NCBI GenBank assembly: GCA_951213105.1 | Contig: OX578139.1 | Coordinates: forward strand, 67,906,634-67,970,633 | Source: Amaurobius ferox | Lineage: Eukaryota; Arthropoda; Arachnida; Araneae; Amaurobiidae | Direction of reading: 5' to 3' | Length of the DNA stretch: 64,000 bases | Shown: positions 23,963 to 36,015 of the stretch, in pieces | Position numbering within the stretch: the stretch's first letter is position 1 | How the letters are laid out: the number at the start of each line of letters is the position of its first letter | Position numbers and translations under genes: made by a program | The notes under the pieces: model-generated | The model's input: the letters and a program-made list of their open reading frames with translations, nothing else | What the model was told of the DNA's origin: nothing | Database searches by the model: none

Positions 23963-25993
23963 ATGAACAAAGTCATAAACACTTTTCAACTTTGTTGTAA
24001 AGTGTTAAAAACGATATTTTCCATTGTCTCATCATCACGGGAGAACTGCTGAATCGAATTTGATGAAAGTTTGTGGATAGCCTTTAAGTAGCCCCCCATA
24101 AATTTAGCCCAAGTTTCGAGTATCTAAGACCAGGGGTTGTCGAGATATTAATGAAAAACGAAACTTTTTCTTAGGAGTTCTCCTCTATAACTCCGTGGTT
24201 TATCCAAACGAAAAGCTTGAAAATCGTTTGAAAGTGAATTAAAACTGTATCTCACAGTTTGGGGGGAGATTTTTTGCACTAATTAGTCACTTTCTGAAAA
24301 CATCAATTGTTTGAAACATGATTTAAATGGGAAATCTATCTCCTTGGTTTATATTATAGAAGCTTTTACTGAAAAATGAAAAATATAAAGAAATAAAAAT
24401 GGTTATTAAATTTTGCATTTTATGAGGAAGATCCTATCTTATATCATGTTGCTCAGCAACGGAATGAAATTAAATGTGTTGTTAATATTTATTATTATTT
24501 TTTCTATTTGAATAATAAATAAATGGATGTAAAAATATATTTTTAAATGAACGGTTTGATTGTTCTTTTAATTATATAAATTGCCGACCGCGTACACGAC
24601 TTTCATTTATTTTAGCAAAGTGGTTTCCAGCTCATATATTGTGTTTAGCTAATAAACTCATATATTGTGTTTACCCAATAAATTCATTTAGCCGATTGTT
24701 GAAGCAGAAAAAGATTAGAACGGGTGAATCTTATAATACAATTTTAGTGTTTTCATTTAGTATATACAAACGGGATCAAGATACTTTATTCTTCAGATCT
24801 GCAAATTCAGAGCTACGAATTTAGTGGAATACCTCTAAATAACTTGGTAACTTCTCTTAAATTTTACCAAATTAGAGGAAATGTTTCCAAATTTATAAAA
24901 TTGGCGCTAATCAATGATTTGCTTTTTAGAATAGAGTACTGAAATGATGTTTCGGTAGCATTTGTCGATCAATCCATCCATCCTACTTAGTAACACATTT
25001 AAAGAATTTTTTTAATATCACGAAATTGATAAAAGTATTTGTGAGTCTATAAAAATATCCTGGAATTGATAAAATCGCGCTTAATAAATGAAAGTAATTG
25101 TATTTTGTTAGGGGATAGTATTGTGATGATGTTTCGTCAATTTGTCGCAATATGGGTCTATCTGTTCTACAGTCCCACGATATGATTTCCATCAATTTAT
25201 TTGAAGCAAATGATATCATGTCGCTTAGAGACGGATCTAATGTGTTATGCCGCATACGATTTTATATTAAATCTTTTCCGATTAGAATAATAAAGACATG
25301 TATATAAAATAAATTTCATTGGCATTGCATTTTTGACTGGATAATATCAATTACGGTCCCCAGGTTTAAACATTATTATTATTGATATTTTCGGGGACTG
25401 TTGATTCAGGGATTACTGATATTTTCAAGCTATTATGCCATTGTTTTATTATGCCGATAATTGTTGAAACTCATATATAGTACTTTGTACGAGTAATCTT
25501 CTACAAATGCATTATATCTTCTAATCTATGAGAATATAAGTAGTACAGGTATATTGGCATATATTTTGTTATATATTGGCATATATTGGAATCAATTACG
25601 CCTTCTGGTATAAAGATTACGGGGATTATTGATATTTCCAATTTATTACGTCATCTCTTTTATTTTGGCAAATATTGTTGAGACTCATATTGAAATACGG
25701 GGAATCTTCTACTAGAACACTGGCATATTTTCTAATCTGCGACAATATAAGTAGTACGGGGTTGCATATATTGATACAATTCCTTTTTTTTTGTAAATTT
25801 GCTTACAAAAGGGGCCAGGATATTTTATTCTTCAGATCTGCTCATGAAGATAATTTTGCATAGTGAGAACAGATATTCTTAAACTTCATTTTAAGAGCAA
25901 TAAATTTAATATCTTAACAGAATTTGCACATGATTGCGAATTATAAGTTTCTTTATATTATATATTCCGTACGAAGAACGGGTATGCTGCTAG
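22505..25993 (+). mobile_element. Helitron H1 (plus strand), interrupted by a family-B insertion
   Basis: The 5' end is TCTATATAAATAAAAATG after A22504, followed by a CTGT array and CATCATCACGGGAGAACGG. The element is cut at about 22682 and resumes at about 24009, with the second CATCATCACGG direct repeat. It ends with hairpin CCGTACGAAGAACGG and CTAG (25990-25993) before T. No Rep or helicase frame is present, so it is non-autonomous. Confidence 0.85.
22682..24008 (+). mobile_element. Family-B repeat, full length, nested in Helitron H1
   Basis: This is the best complete family-B copy, about 1.33 kb. The 5' end AAACAAGAAAGATC joins the Helitron phrase GATATTAGT. The 3' end is the terminal hairpin plus TTAA at 24005-24008, preceded by a GACA array at about 23913-23961. 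Internal tandem units of about 150-160 bp start near 22761, 22911 and 23070. The Helitron continues on the far side, which fixes both borders to within a few A residues. No long target duplication is seen. Confidence 0.8.
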
Positions 25994-26024
25994 TTATATA
26001 ATAAATATCTTTCCAAGAGTTTAA

Positions 26025-28334
26025 TCTATATAAATTAAATTGAAAATCTGTCTGTCTGTCTGTCTGTTTGTCCCATCATCACGGGAGAACGGCTGAACCG
26101 AATTTAAGAAAATTTGGTGGGTAGCCTAGAAATAGCCCCACTTAAAATTTAGTCCATGTTTGGAGTTTCTACAACCAGTGGTTCTCGAGATATTAGTAAA
26201 AAACGAAATTTTCGTTTGTCTCATCATCACAGAAAAACGGCTGAACCGAATTTAATGAAATTTTATGGATAGCCTTGGAATAGCCCCTCATAAATTTTGT
26301 CCAAATTTCGAGTTTCTAAGACCAGTGGTTGTCGAGATATTAATGAAAAACCGAACTTTTTCCTATGAGTTATACTCTCCAACTCCGTGGTTTATTCAAA
26401 CGGAAAGGATCAAAATCGTTTGTTTAAAACGTCGAAAGAAAATAAAACTTTATTTCCGAGTTTGGTGCAGGATTTTTGCATTAAATAGTCACTATCGGAA
26501 AACACGAATTGTTTGAAACATGAATTTAAATGGAAAATCTACCTCCATGGTTATCTTTCACAAGCTATTACTCAACGATGAAAAGTATAAAGAAATCAAA
26601 ATGGCTATTTAATTTCGCATTTTATGAGGAAGATTCTATCTTATATCATGTTGCTCGGCAACGGAATGAAATTAAATGTGTTGTTAATATTAATTATTAT
26701 TTTTTCTATTTGAATAATAAATAAATGGATGAAAAAATATATTTTTCAAATGAAAGGTTTGGTTGTTCTTTTAATTATATAAATTGCGGTCTGCGTACAT
26801 CATTTTCATTTATTTTAGCAAAGAGGTTTCCAGCTCATTTATTGTGTTTAGCTAATAAACTCATATATTGTGTTTAGCTAATAAACTCATATATTGTGTT
26901 TAGCTAATAAACTCATATATTGTGTTTACCCAATAAATTTATTTAGCCGATTGTTGAAGCAGAAAAAGAGTAGAACGGCTGTATCTTATAATACAATTTT
27001 AGTGTTTTCATTTAGTATATACAAACGGATTAGGATATTTTATTTTCCAGATCTGCAAATTTAGAGCTTCGAGTTTAGCGGAATATCTCTAAATAACTTG
27101 GTAACTTTTCTTAAACTTTACCAAATTAGCGGAAATGTTTCCAAATTTATAAAAATGACGCAAATCAATGATTTGTGTTATTAGATTAGAGTATTGAAAT
27201 GGTGTTTCGGTAGCATTTGTGGGTCAGTTCATCCATTCTACTTAGTAACACATTTAACGAATTTTTTTAATATCACCAAATTGATAAAAATATTTGTAAA
27301 TCCATAAAAATATCAAGAAATTGATAAAATTGCGCTTAATAAATGAAATTAATTATGTTTTGTTAGGGGATGGTATTGTGATGATATTCCGTCAATTTGT
27401 CTCAAAATGGGATTATCAGTGCCAGAGTCCCACTTGGCGATAAATTTGGCGATTTTTTAAGTTATCGCTAAATTGACAAAAATGTCGCCAAACCTTCCAT
27501 GGAGATAGCATTATTCAGACGATATGATTTCCATCAATTTATTTTAAGCAACTGATATCATGTCGCTTAGCAACGGATCCAATGCGTTATGTGCTATACG
27601 ATTTTTATTAAATCTTTACCGATTTGAATAATAAAGATATGTATATAAGATAAATTTCATTGACATTGCATTTTTGACTGGATAATATCAATTACGGTCT
27701 TCAGGTTTAAACATTATTATCATTGATATTTTCAGGGACTGTTGATTCAGGGATTATTAATATTGTCAAGTTATTATGCCATTGTTTACTTATGACGAAA
27801 ATTGATGAAACTCATATATAGTACGTTGTACGAGTAATCTACAAATGCACGGATATATCTTCTAATCTACGAAAATATAAGTAGTACAGGTATATTGGCA
27901 TATATTTTGATATGTATTGGCATATATTGGAATCAATTAAGGCCTTCTGGTATAAAGATTACGGGGATTAGTGATATTTTCAATTTATTACGTCATCTCT
28001 TTTATTTTGGCAAATATTTTTGAGACTCATATTGTAATACGGGTAATCTTCTACCAACACACTGGCATATTTTCTAATCTGCGACAATATAAGTAGTACG
28101 AGATTACATATATTGATTCAATTCCTATTTTTTGTAAATTTGCTCACAAAAGGGGCCAGGATGTTTTATTCTTCAGATCTGCCCGTGAATATAATTTTGC
28201 ATAGTGAGAACAGATTTTCTTCAACTTCTCTTTAGGAGCAATAAATTTAATATTTTAACGGAATTTGCACATGATTGCGAATTATAAGTTTCTTTATATT
28301 ATATATTCCGTACGAAGAACGGGTATGCTGCTAG
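26025..28334 (+). mobile_element. Helitron H2 (plus strand), complete, 2,310 bp
   Basis: The 5' TC is at 26025 after A26024, and CTAG ends at 28334. The 3' hairpin CCGTACGAAGAACGG precedes CTAG by about 11 bp. The CATCATCACGG phrase occurs twice in the first 250 bp. A four-copy 26-bp minisatellite (26835-26938) is private to this copy. The next Helitron starts at 28335 with no intervening base. It is non-coding. Confidence 0.9.
26835..26938 (+). repeat. 26-bp minisatellite, four copies
   Basis: Units beginning TCATATATTGTG start at 26835, 26861, 26887 and 26913, and each contains TTTAGCTAATAAAC. The other Helitron copies have one or two units here. Confidence 0.95.
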
Positions 28335-30396
28335 TCTATATAAAAAAAGTTGAAAATCTGTCTGTCTGTCTGTCTGTTTGTCCCATCATCACGGGAGAAC
28401 GGCTGAACGGAATTTGATGAAATTTTGTAGGTAGCCTAGAAATAGCCCCATTTAAAATTTAGTTCATGTTTGGAGATTCCACAAACAGTGGTTCTCGAGA
28501 TATTAGTGAAAAACAAATATTTTGTTTGTCTCATCATCACGAGAGAACGGCTGAATCGAATTTAATGAAATTTTGTGAGTAGCCTTAAAATAGCCCCCCA
28601 TAAATTTTGCCCAAGTTTCGAATTTCTAATACCAGGGGTTGTCGAGATATTAATGAAAAACGAAACTTTATCCTAGGAGATCGACTCGCTAACTCCGTGG
28701 TTTTTCCAAACGGAAAGGATAAAAATCGTTTGTTTAAAACGTCAAAGGGAATTAAAACTTTATTTCTGAGCTTAGTGCAGGATTTTTGCATTAATTAGTC
28801 ACTATCTGAAAGCATGAATTGTTTGAAACATGAATTTAATGGAAAATCTAACTCCATGGTCAAGCATTTACTAAACAATGGAAAGTATAAAGAAATCAAA
28901 ATATTTATTATTTTTGCATTTTATGGGGAAGAGATCAAAATGGTTATTTAATTTCGCAATTTATGAGGAAGATTCTTTATTATATTATGTTGCTCAGCAA
29001 CGCAATTAAATTAAATGTGTTTCTTAATATTTGTTATTATTTTTTCTATTTGAATAATAAATAAATAGATGTAAAAATATATTTTGTAAATGAACGGTTT
29101 GATTTTTCTTTTAATTATATTAATTACGGACTGCGTACATCACTTTCATTTGACAAAGAGTTTTTAAGCTTTTATATTGTGTTTAGCTAATAAACTCATA
29201 TTGTGTTTACCAATAAACTCATTTATCCGATTGTTGAAACAGAAAAAGAGTAGAAAGAGTATATCTTCTAATACAATTTTAGTGTTTGAATTTAGTATAT
29301 ACAAACGGGATCAGGATATTTTATCTTCAGATCTGCAATTTCAGAGCTACGAATTTGGCGGAATATCGCTAACTTGGCAACTTTTCTTAAACTTTGCCAA
29401 ATTGACGGAAATGTCGCCAAATTGCTAAAAACGACGCAAATCAATGAAATTAAATTCGTTTTTTTAGAAGACAGTACTGAAGTAATGTTTCGGTAGCATT
29501 TGTGGGTCAGTCTATCCATCCTATTTAGTAACACATTTATCGAATTTTTAAAATATCACCAAGTTGATAAAAATGTTTGTGAATCTATAAAAATGTGATG
29601 AAATTGATAAAATTGCGCTTAATAAATGAAATTAATTGTGTTTTTTTAGGGGATAATATTATGATGATGTTTCGTCAATTTGTCGCAAAATGGGACTATC
29701 AGTTCTACAGTCCCACTTGGCGATAAATGTGGCGATTTTTTAAGTTATCGCTAAATTGAAGAAAATATCGCCAAACCCTTCATGGAGATAGCATTATTCA
29801 GACGATATGATTTCCATCAATTTATTTGAAGCACCTGATATCATATCGTTTAGCAATGGATGTAAATCCAATGTGTTATGTGGCATACGATTTTAATTAA
29901 AGCTTTTCCGATTTGAATAATGAAGATAAGTATATAAAATAAATTTCATTGGCATTGCATTTTTAACTGGATAATATCGATTACGGTCTTCAGGTTACAT
30001 ATTATTATTATTGATATTTTCGGGGATTATTGATTCAGGAATTATTGATATTTTCAAATTTTTATACCATTGTTTTATTATGACAAAAATTGTTGAAACT
30101 CACATATTGTACGTTGTGCGAGTAATCTTCTATAAATGCACGTGTTATCTTCTAATCTAAGAGAATATAAGTAATGCAGGTATACTGCATGTATTTTGAT
30201 ATATATTGACATATATTGGAATCAATTACGACTTTCTGCTATAAAGATTACGGGATTATTGTAATTTCCAATTAATTACGTCATCTGTTTTATTTTGGCA
30301 AAGCTTTTTTAGACTCAAATTGTAATACGGGTAATCTACTACTAACACACAGGCATATTAATTTCCAATCTGTGACAACGGAAGAAGTACGGGGAT

Positions 30397-30431
<35 letters not shown>

Positions 30432-31313
30432 ATAATAGAAGTTTGAAAATCCAATGAACGAAAAGTAAGAAGATGTAACACGATAAACCTAACTTTTTAA
30501 AAACACCCACAGAATAAAATATAATACAGCAAATCATCAATCATATGGATTAAAAATACAAAACACAAGCTATCAAGTTACAGAAAATCAACCAAATTAA
30601 AAGGTATGGAAACAAAAAAAGAAAAACTTAAACTAAATTCAACTATCTAACTGGCTTACAAAACAAAAGTAAAAATCATCTAATCCTCAAGCATATGGAA
30701 AAAATAAATAAAATAAATATTGAATCAACAAGTCAATGAAAAATATATAATACAAAGGTATGGAATCGAAATAAGTATAACAAACGAAATCAAGCACAAA
30801 CGCCTTAGACGTGGATGAGGCTCTAAGCCTAAATCATGAATTGTTAACCTCTACAAAAATCTAATCATGTCCAAGTTTTTTGTAGAAGCAAACACAAAAA
30901 TGTATGTTTCTGAAGAAATAGATAGATTAAATCTATAAACTATTTCTACTTGGACGACATACATAAAGAAGGAATAAAAAAGAAAAAATGAATACCTGGA
31001 AAAAGCACAGCGTATGTACATTCGATTCAATACAGGGATCGAGGGAACACTGATAGAAGAGACCAGTGTTGCCATTCGTAAAGAAAAAATAAAAAACCAT
31101 TTACTGTTGCCATTCATAAGAATTGAAAAACTGTGAAGCGAAATGTTAAGAAAAGTATTAATATACAAAAAGAGGGGCAAATAATAGTAATGCTGAAGTG
31201 GGAAGTGAATGTAAAAAAAAAAAAAAAAAAAGAATGGAGATGTCTGGCTAATATAAGATACTATGAATAGAATTATATGATACTATGAAAAGAATTATAA
31301 AAATCCAGCTATT

Positions 31314-31778
31314 TTAAAATTTTTTAACAATACTATTTACTAAATAAGAGGGATATTTATATAAATTACTAGTAATTTTGAGATTATTGATATGCATAGC
31401 ATGAAATTTTATATCAGATAATCTATAAATTCTAAAAAGCTGATTGAGTATAATATTTCTAAACAATTGAATCGAGTTACAGGAATTAAAAGGTAAGATT
31501 TTATTAATATTAAAATTATAAAAGTCTTTTTTATCATATAAATTTGTAACAATTCTATTAGAAGGATCAATAAAAAGATTTAAATCCAAAAAATTAACAT
31601 TTTTACTAATAGTAGCTTCATTAGGTATTAATTCCAAATTGTCTGGATAGTAATCTATATCTATGAGATAATTTTCTGTATGTACTAAGCAAATCAGATC
31701 ATCAACATATCTGTAAAAAGTATAATCTATTGATGTAAATGACTTTTCATAATGATAAAGGTATAAATTAGCTAGCAT
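31314..31778 (-). CDS. Penelope-like reverse transcriptase, C-terminal part (YVDD box), frameshifted from the upstream frame
   Basis: The 154-codon frame continues the RT in the -1/+2 frame. It contains FYRYVDDLI (YVDD at residues 24-27, the catalytic Asp pair) and VNFLDLNLFI, the following RT motif. The in-frame DNA just upstream of its ATG also reads as the RT motif SGVPQDGCSSSMLA, so the real join lies upstream, around 31850-31900. The ATG at 31778 is not a true start. A single-base indel would explain the break. Without it no full RT can be made, unless programmed frameshifting is used, for which I see no clear signal. Confidence 0.85.
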   Translation of the reverse strand: MLANLYLYHYEKSFTSIDYTFYRYVDDLICLVHTENYLIDIDYYPDNLELIPNEATISKNVNFLDLNLFIDPSNRIVTNLYDKKDFYNFNINKILPFNSCNSIQLFRNIILNQLFRIYRLSDIKFHAMHINNLKITSNLYKYPSYLVNSIVKKF

Positions 31779-33889
31779 ACTGCTACTACAGCCATCCTGT
31801 GGAACTCCTGAGACTTGTAAGTATAATTTATTTCCTTGAAAAATATAATTATTGAAAATACAAAGTGAAGAAGTTTAGGAAAATTTATAAATTTAATTTG
31901 ATTTGAAAGAGTTGTAATATAAGCATTATATAGAGCTAAAATTACATCATATAGATCAGATATCTTAATATTATTAAAAAGATCTTTAAAATCAAAAGTT
32001 TGAAATCCTATTATTTTTCTAAGAGATGTTAATTTATTCTTTAATTCTTTACTATTATTTAGAATATGGTAGTTATTGCTAGTCTGGCTTAAACTATTAT
32101 TTATTAGATTTAAAGAATTTAGTAATAATTTACTCGCAGTAGTAGAGTAAGTATTATGGCCACTAGTAACTGTTCTAAATTTAATAGGAATTTTATGAAA
32201 TTTTGGAATAAGCACTATATAAGGAAATTTAAGATATTTATATTTAATGTTTAAATCATTATACATATTGATAATTTTCAATTTAATACTATTGATGGTA
32301 TGTAAATCAGGTTTAAAAAGACTATTATTTTTTAAATAATCTAACAGAAATTGAATATAAAATTTTTTACAGATAATAGCATAATTATTAGAGGCTTTAT
32401 CAACATAGGTGATAACAAAGGATCTTTGTAAATCATTAATGGAATGTTTAATATTATCAATATTATATAAAGATCTAGACAATTTAATATCTCTAATAGC
32501 ATTTTTAATAGATTCTAATATAGTAAATTTCCACATATTAAATGCCTCTAATGGCAGAGCGTATTTACAAGCTAATTTATATATATATTTATCAAGATCT
32601 AGATTAATAGATTTTAAGACTTTAAAAGAATTATTACAAGAAGGTATCCTAAATTTAGTGCCAAATGACATAATGGTTCTTAACACATTGTCACTAACAA
32701 TATCTAAATCTCCTGTAACTATGTGCCCCAAGTCTGGATTTAGAAATTTAGCAAATTTATTTAATTTACAAATACATTCACTATCTACAATTGACTGAGA
32801 AGAATGATCAATAGAGAGCGATTGTGAAACTTCATTATAATTAAATATAGACCTACCAATAGGCTTATTGTATTTGAATGTCTTTGAAACAAATAAATCA
32901 CCAATAGGCAATAAATGTTTAAACTTGTTAAACAGATGTCCAAAATTTATAGAATTATATATAGGATGTTTGAAAGAGATAACACAATAAGAATTAGTAG
33001 TTGTATTATTATAATGAAATTGATTTAGTTTTAAATTTAAAAACTGTGATCTTGTAATAAACAAATCAAAGAAAATATGATTAAAATGTTCATTAGCAAG
33101 ATTTAATTTTAAAAAAATGGCATAAACCTTATTTAAATGTTTTTTCTTTACTGCAAAAACCCAGGATCTTATGAATTTCCATCGAAAAGTTCTATTAAAT
33201 TGATTATGTAGAGTTATAATCTCAGATTTATGATCATTAAGTATGGAATGTCCCTTTCCTCTTTTAAATCTTTTGAGTTTGATTGATTCACTATCATTTA
33301 AATGGGGTTTCAAAAAAAGGTGATTAAAAATAGAATATTTATTATCTACAAAATTATTTTTTACAACATTACCATTTAGATACATTTGATTTAATCCATA
33401 TGGAAAAAGAGTACATTGTGATTTAATATAGTAGTTTTCAAAATAAATCCTATCTGCTGATTTTGTTTTTATATCTAAAATATGTATAGCAATATTTTCA
33501 AAACCGTGTTTGGCAAAGTGTTTATATTCAATTTTATTGGAAGTAGGAAGAAAATTATTATTTAGAATATATTTTTTGACATGATCTCTGTGTACATTCA
33601 TACGTAGATGAATGGGATTACTAGTTTGTCCTATATATGATAGATTGCATATGTTACAAGATAAACGGTAGATGCAATTAAAAATTTTGCAGAAAGGCAG
33701 AAGACTTTCATGGTTTGTAATTTGAGTATGAGAAGCAAATGGGCAGGTTTTGCAATTTTTATTCTTACATTTATTAAAATTATAATTTTTAGTAGGGTAA
33801 TCACTATATTCAAAATTATCCATGGCACAAAGTTGGTAATGGGATATCGGTCTAAACAATTCCCAACATAAATTGTAAATACCGGGCAA
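31772..33889 (-). CDS. Penelope-like GIY-YIG endonuclease/reverse transcriptase, N-terminal and palm part
   Basis: The 705-codon frame encodes the main part of a retroelement polyprotein that would nick DNA and copy its RNA. Residues 41-49 hold a CxxxxCxxC knuckle, followed by further Cys at 67, 72, 78 and 81. The GIY-YIG nuclease core is at about 72-170: IYRLSC, YIGQT (85-89), conserved R96 and H100, and a possible catalytic Glu at 151 near GLN 165-167. A linker follows with HIVTGDLDIVSD (389-400). RT motifs are TYVDKASNNYAI (494-505), IPKFHKIPIKFRTV (561-574) and TFDFKDLFNNI (631-641, first catalytic Asp at 633). The nuclease lies before the RT, whereas classical Penelope, Neptune and Poseidon elements carry it after. 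That order was described for the Naiad/Chlamys group. The frame leaves the RT before the YVDD box, near 31850-31900. Assignment of the group is from memory of the family. Confidence 0.85.
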   Translation of the reverse strand: MPGIYNLCWELFRPISHYQLCAMDNFEYSDYPTKNYNFNKCKNKNCKTCPFASHTQITNHESLLPFCKIFNCIYRLSCNICNLSYIGQTSNPIHLRMNVHRDHVKKYILNNNFLPTSNKIEYKHFAKHGFENIAIHILDIKTKSADRIYFENYYIKSQCTLFPYGLNQMYLNGNVVKNNFVDNKYSIFNHLFLKPHLNDSESIKLKRFKRGKGHSILNDHKSEIITLHNQFNRTFRWKFIRSWVFAVKKKHLNKVYAIFLKLNLANEHFNHIFFDLFITRSQFLNLKLNQFHYNNTTTNSYCVISFKHPIYNSINFGHLFNKFKHLLPIGDLFVSKTFKYNKPIGRSIFNYNEVSQSLSIDHSSQSIVDSECICKLNKFAKFLNPDLGHIVTGDLDIVSDNVLRTIMSFGTKFRIPSCNNSFKVLKSINLDLDKYIYKLACKYALPLEAFNMWKFTILESIKNAIRDIKLSRSLYNIDNIKHSINDLQRSFVITYVDKASNNYAIICKKFYIQFLLDYLKNNSLFKPDLHTINSIKLKIINMYNDLNIKYKYLKFPYIVLIPKFHKIPIKFRTVTSGHNTYSTTASKLLLNSLNLINNSLSQTSNNYHILNNSKELKNKLTSLRKIIGFQTFDFKDLFNNIKISDLYDVILALYNAYITTLSNQIKFINFPKLLHFVFSIIIFFKEINYTYKSQEFHRMAVVAVC

Positions 33890-34630
33890 TATCTATCAAA
33901 TTATATAATAATAAGTATAAATATATTTGCCAGTCACTAAATCAAATAATATGTGTAATTCATAATAGTATAAGTAATGTGATGAGTATGACAATATAAC
34001 ATATATATAATAATAAAAGTAATAAAATAATTGCTTGTATATAAGTAAAAATAATTACCTGTATATAAGTAAAAACAATTAAGTCCATGTAAAATCTAAT
34101 CCTAATGAAAATCAGTAGGAAATTACAAGATATGCGAAAACATAATGTTATAGTTACATTAGTTCTAAACTAGATTAAATATAGATAAAGTAAAAAACAC
34201 TTAAGTATTAAATAATGCGATAAGTGTAAAAAGTGGATTCACTTAAAATCCTGTCCGAATACGTAATAAGAAAATAATTAATAGTAGATTGTACTAAAAA
34301 GTACAGTTGAATGAGCCAAAATAAAGCAATAAACGTCAATACAAGATTACCAACCCTCCAAAAATACGATAACAATATTAAAAGTAAGAATAATAAACTA
34401 TAGATGGCAGCACTAGATTTAAACCACAAGTAGTTGCAAATAAAATAATATAAAAAATATATTATAAGAATAAAAGCATAATGCTAATGATATAAAAGAA
34501 ATTAACTAAAATACAAGCAGTATGGAATTGGACAAATTACAATACAAATAATATATTAAAATATAACAAATGCAATAACATAGCCAGTAAAAAACCGATA
34601 AAAAATTAGGAGAATACGTGCAACCAGATT

Positions 34631-34692
<62 letters not shown>

Positions 34693-35112
34693 AACTTGAA
34701 AAATTTATTTTCAATTTTAGTGAACAGATTAAAAAGCTAAAAGCAAAAAATAATTTATAATACATCTTGTAAAGCGCTATGCTGCAATATTTATTGCTAC
34801 TTGTATATACATTGCTACTTGTCCTTTTTGGGAATTTATATATATATATATTCCTATATAATTTTAGTGCTTTCATTCTGGCATATATTGGAATCAATTA
34901 CGGGTTTATTGATATTTTCAATTTATACATGTAATCTACTAATACAGGTTATATCTTCTAATTTTCGAGTATATAAATACTATGGGTCCCATACAATTTT
35001 AGCACCGTTATTTTGAATATATTGATTCAATTTCATAGTATATTTGCTTTCGAAAGGGGCCAGGATGTTTTATTCTTCAGATCTGCCAGTGACGATAATT
35101 TTGCATGATGAG

Positions 35113-35951
35113 AATTGGTAAACACAATATGAGTTTATTAGCTAAACACAATATAAAAGCTTAAAAACTCTTAGTCAAATAAAAGTTATGTACGCGCGCG
35201 CAGTCCGTAATTAATATAATTAAAAGAAAGATCAAACCGTTCATTTACAAAATATATTTATACATCTATTTATTTATTATTCAAATAGAAAAAATAATAA
35301 CAAATATTAAGAAACACAATTAATTTAATTGTGTTGCTGAGCAACATAATATAATAAAGAATCTTCCTCATAAACTGCGAAATTAAATAACCATTTTGAT
35401 CTCTTCCCCATAAAATGCAAAATAATAACCATTTTGATTTCTTTATACTTTTCATTGTTTAGTAAATGCTTGACCATGGAGTTAGATTTTCCATTAAAAT
35501 TCATGTTTCAAACAATTCATGCTTTCAGATAGTGACTAATTAATGCAAAAATCCTGCACTAAGCTCAGAAATGAAGTTTTAATTCACGTTGACGTTTTAA
35601 ACAAACGATTTTCATCCTTTGCGTTTGGATAAACCACGGAGTTAGAGAGTAGATCTCCTAAGATAAAGTTCCGTTTTTCATTAATATCTCGACAACCCCT
35701 GGTATTAGAAACTCGAAACTTAAGCAAAATTTATGGGGGGCTATTTTAAGGCTACTCACAAAATTTCATTAAATTCGATTCAGCCGTTCTCTCGTGATGA
35801 TGAGACACACGAAATATTCGTTTTTCACTAATATCTCGAGAACCACTGGATGTGAAAACTCCAAACATGGACTAAATTTTAAGTGGGGCTATTTTTAGGC
35901 TACCCACAAAATTTCATCAAATTCAGTTCAGCCGTTCTCCCGTGATGATGG

Positions 35952-35993
<42 letters not shown>

Positions 35994-36015
35994 TTTTCAA
36001 TTTTATTTGTATAGA
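35113..36015 (-). mobile_element. Helitron HA (minus strand), 5' 0.9 kb only
   Basis: On the minus strand it starts TCTATACAAATAAAATTG at 36015, directly after the CTAG of HB (36016-36019), and is lost at about 35113. It shares a private internal duplication with H3 (28335-29220) and is its inverted near-copy. The break at 35112 joins it tail-to-tail with H3. Confidence 0.85.

Larger units (their letters stand above)
30393..34690 (-). mobile_element. Penelope-like element, Naiad-type domain order, inserted in a Helitron
   Basis: The element is bounded by AT dinucleotide tracts on both sides (about 30395-30430 and 34633-34687), so insertion into a TA microsatellite is likely but exact ends are not defined. 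Its minus strand carries a GIY-YIG endonuclease plus reverse transcriptase reading frame, broken by one frameshift. About 0.75 kb upstream (33890-34630) and 0.85 kb downstream (30431-31313) have no coding. The non-coding parts contain a 26-bp tandem duplication (about 34027-34080) and an 18-nt A tract (about 31213-31231). Confidence 0.8.
28335..35112 (+). mobile_element. Helitron H3 (plus strand), split by a Penelope-like element and 3'-truncated
   Basis: It begins TCTATATAAAAAAAG directly after the CTAG of H2. Typical Helitron sequence runs to about 30393 and resumes at about 34850-35112 with the segment that normally lies further 3' (compare 60910-61180). The last ~100 bp, including hairpin and CTAG, are missing. 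Sequence switches to minus-strand Helitron DNA at about 35112. A small internal duplication near 28913-28945 is shared only with the inverted fragment 35113-36015. Confidence 0.8.

Noticed and set aside
30358..30540. Frames rich in Ile/Tyr near the AT tracts (also 34556-34897)
   Set aside because: These are dinucleotide repeats translated.
32409..32798. 129-codon plus-strand frame
   Set aside because: It is antisense to the Penelope-like RT gene and has no motif of its own.
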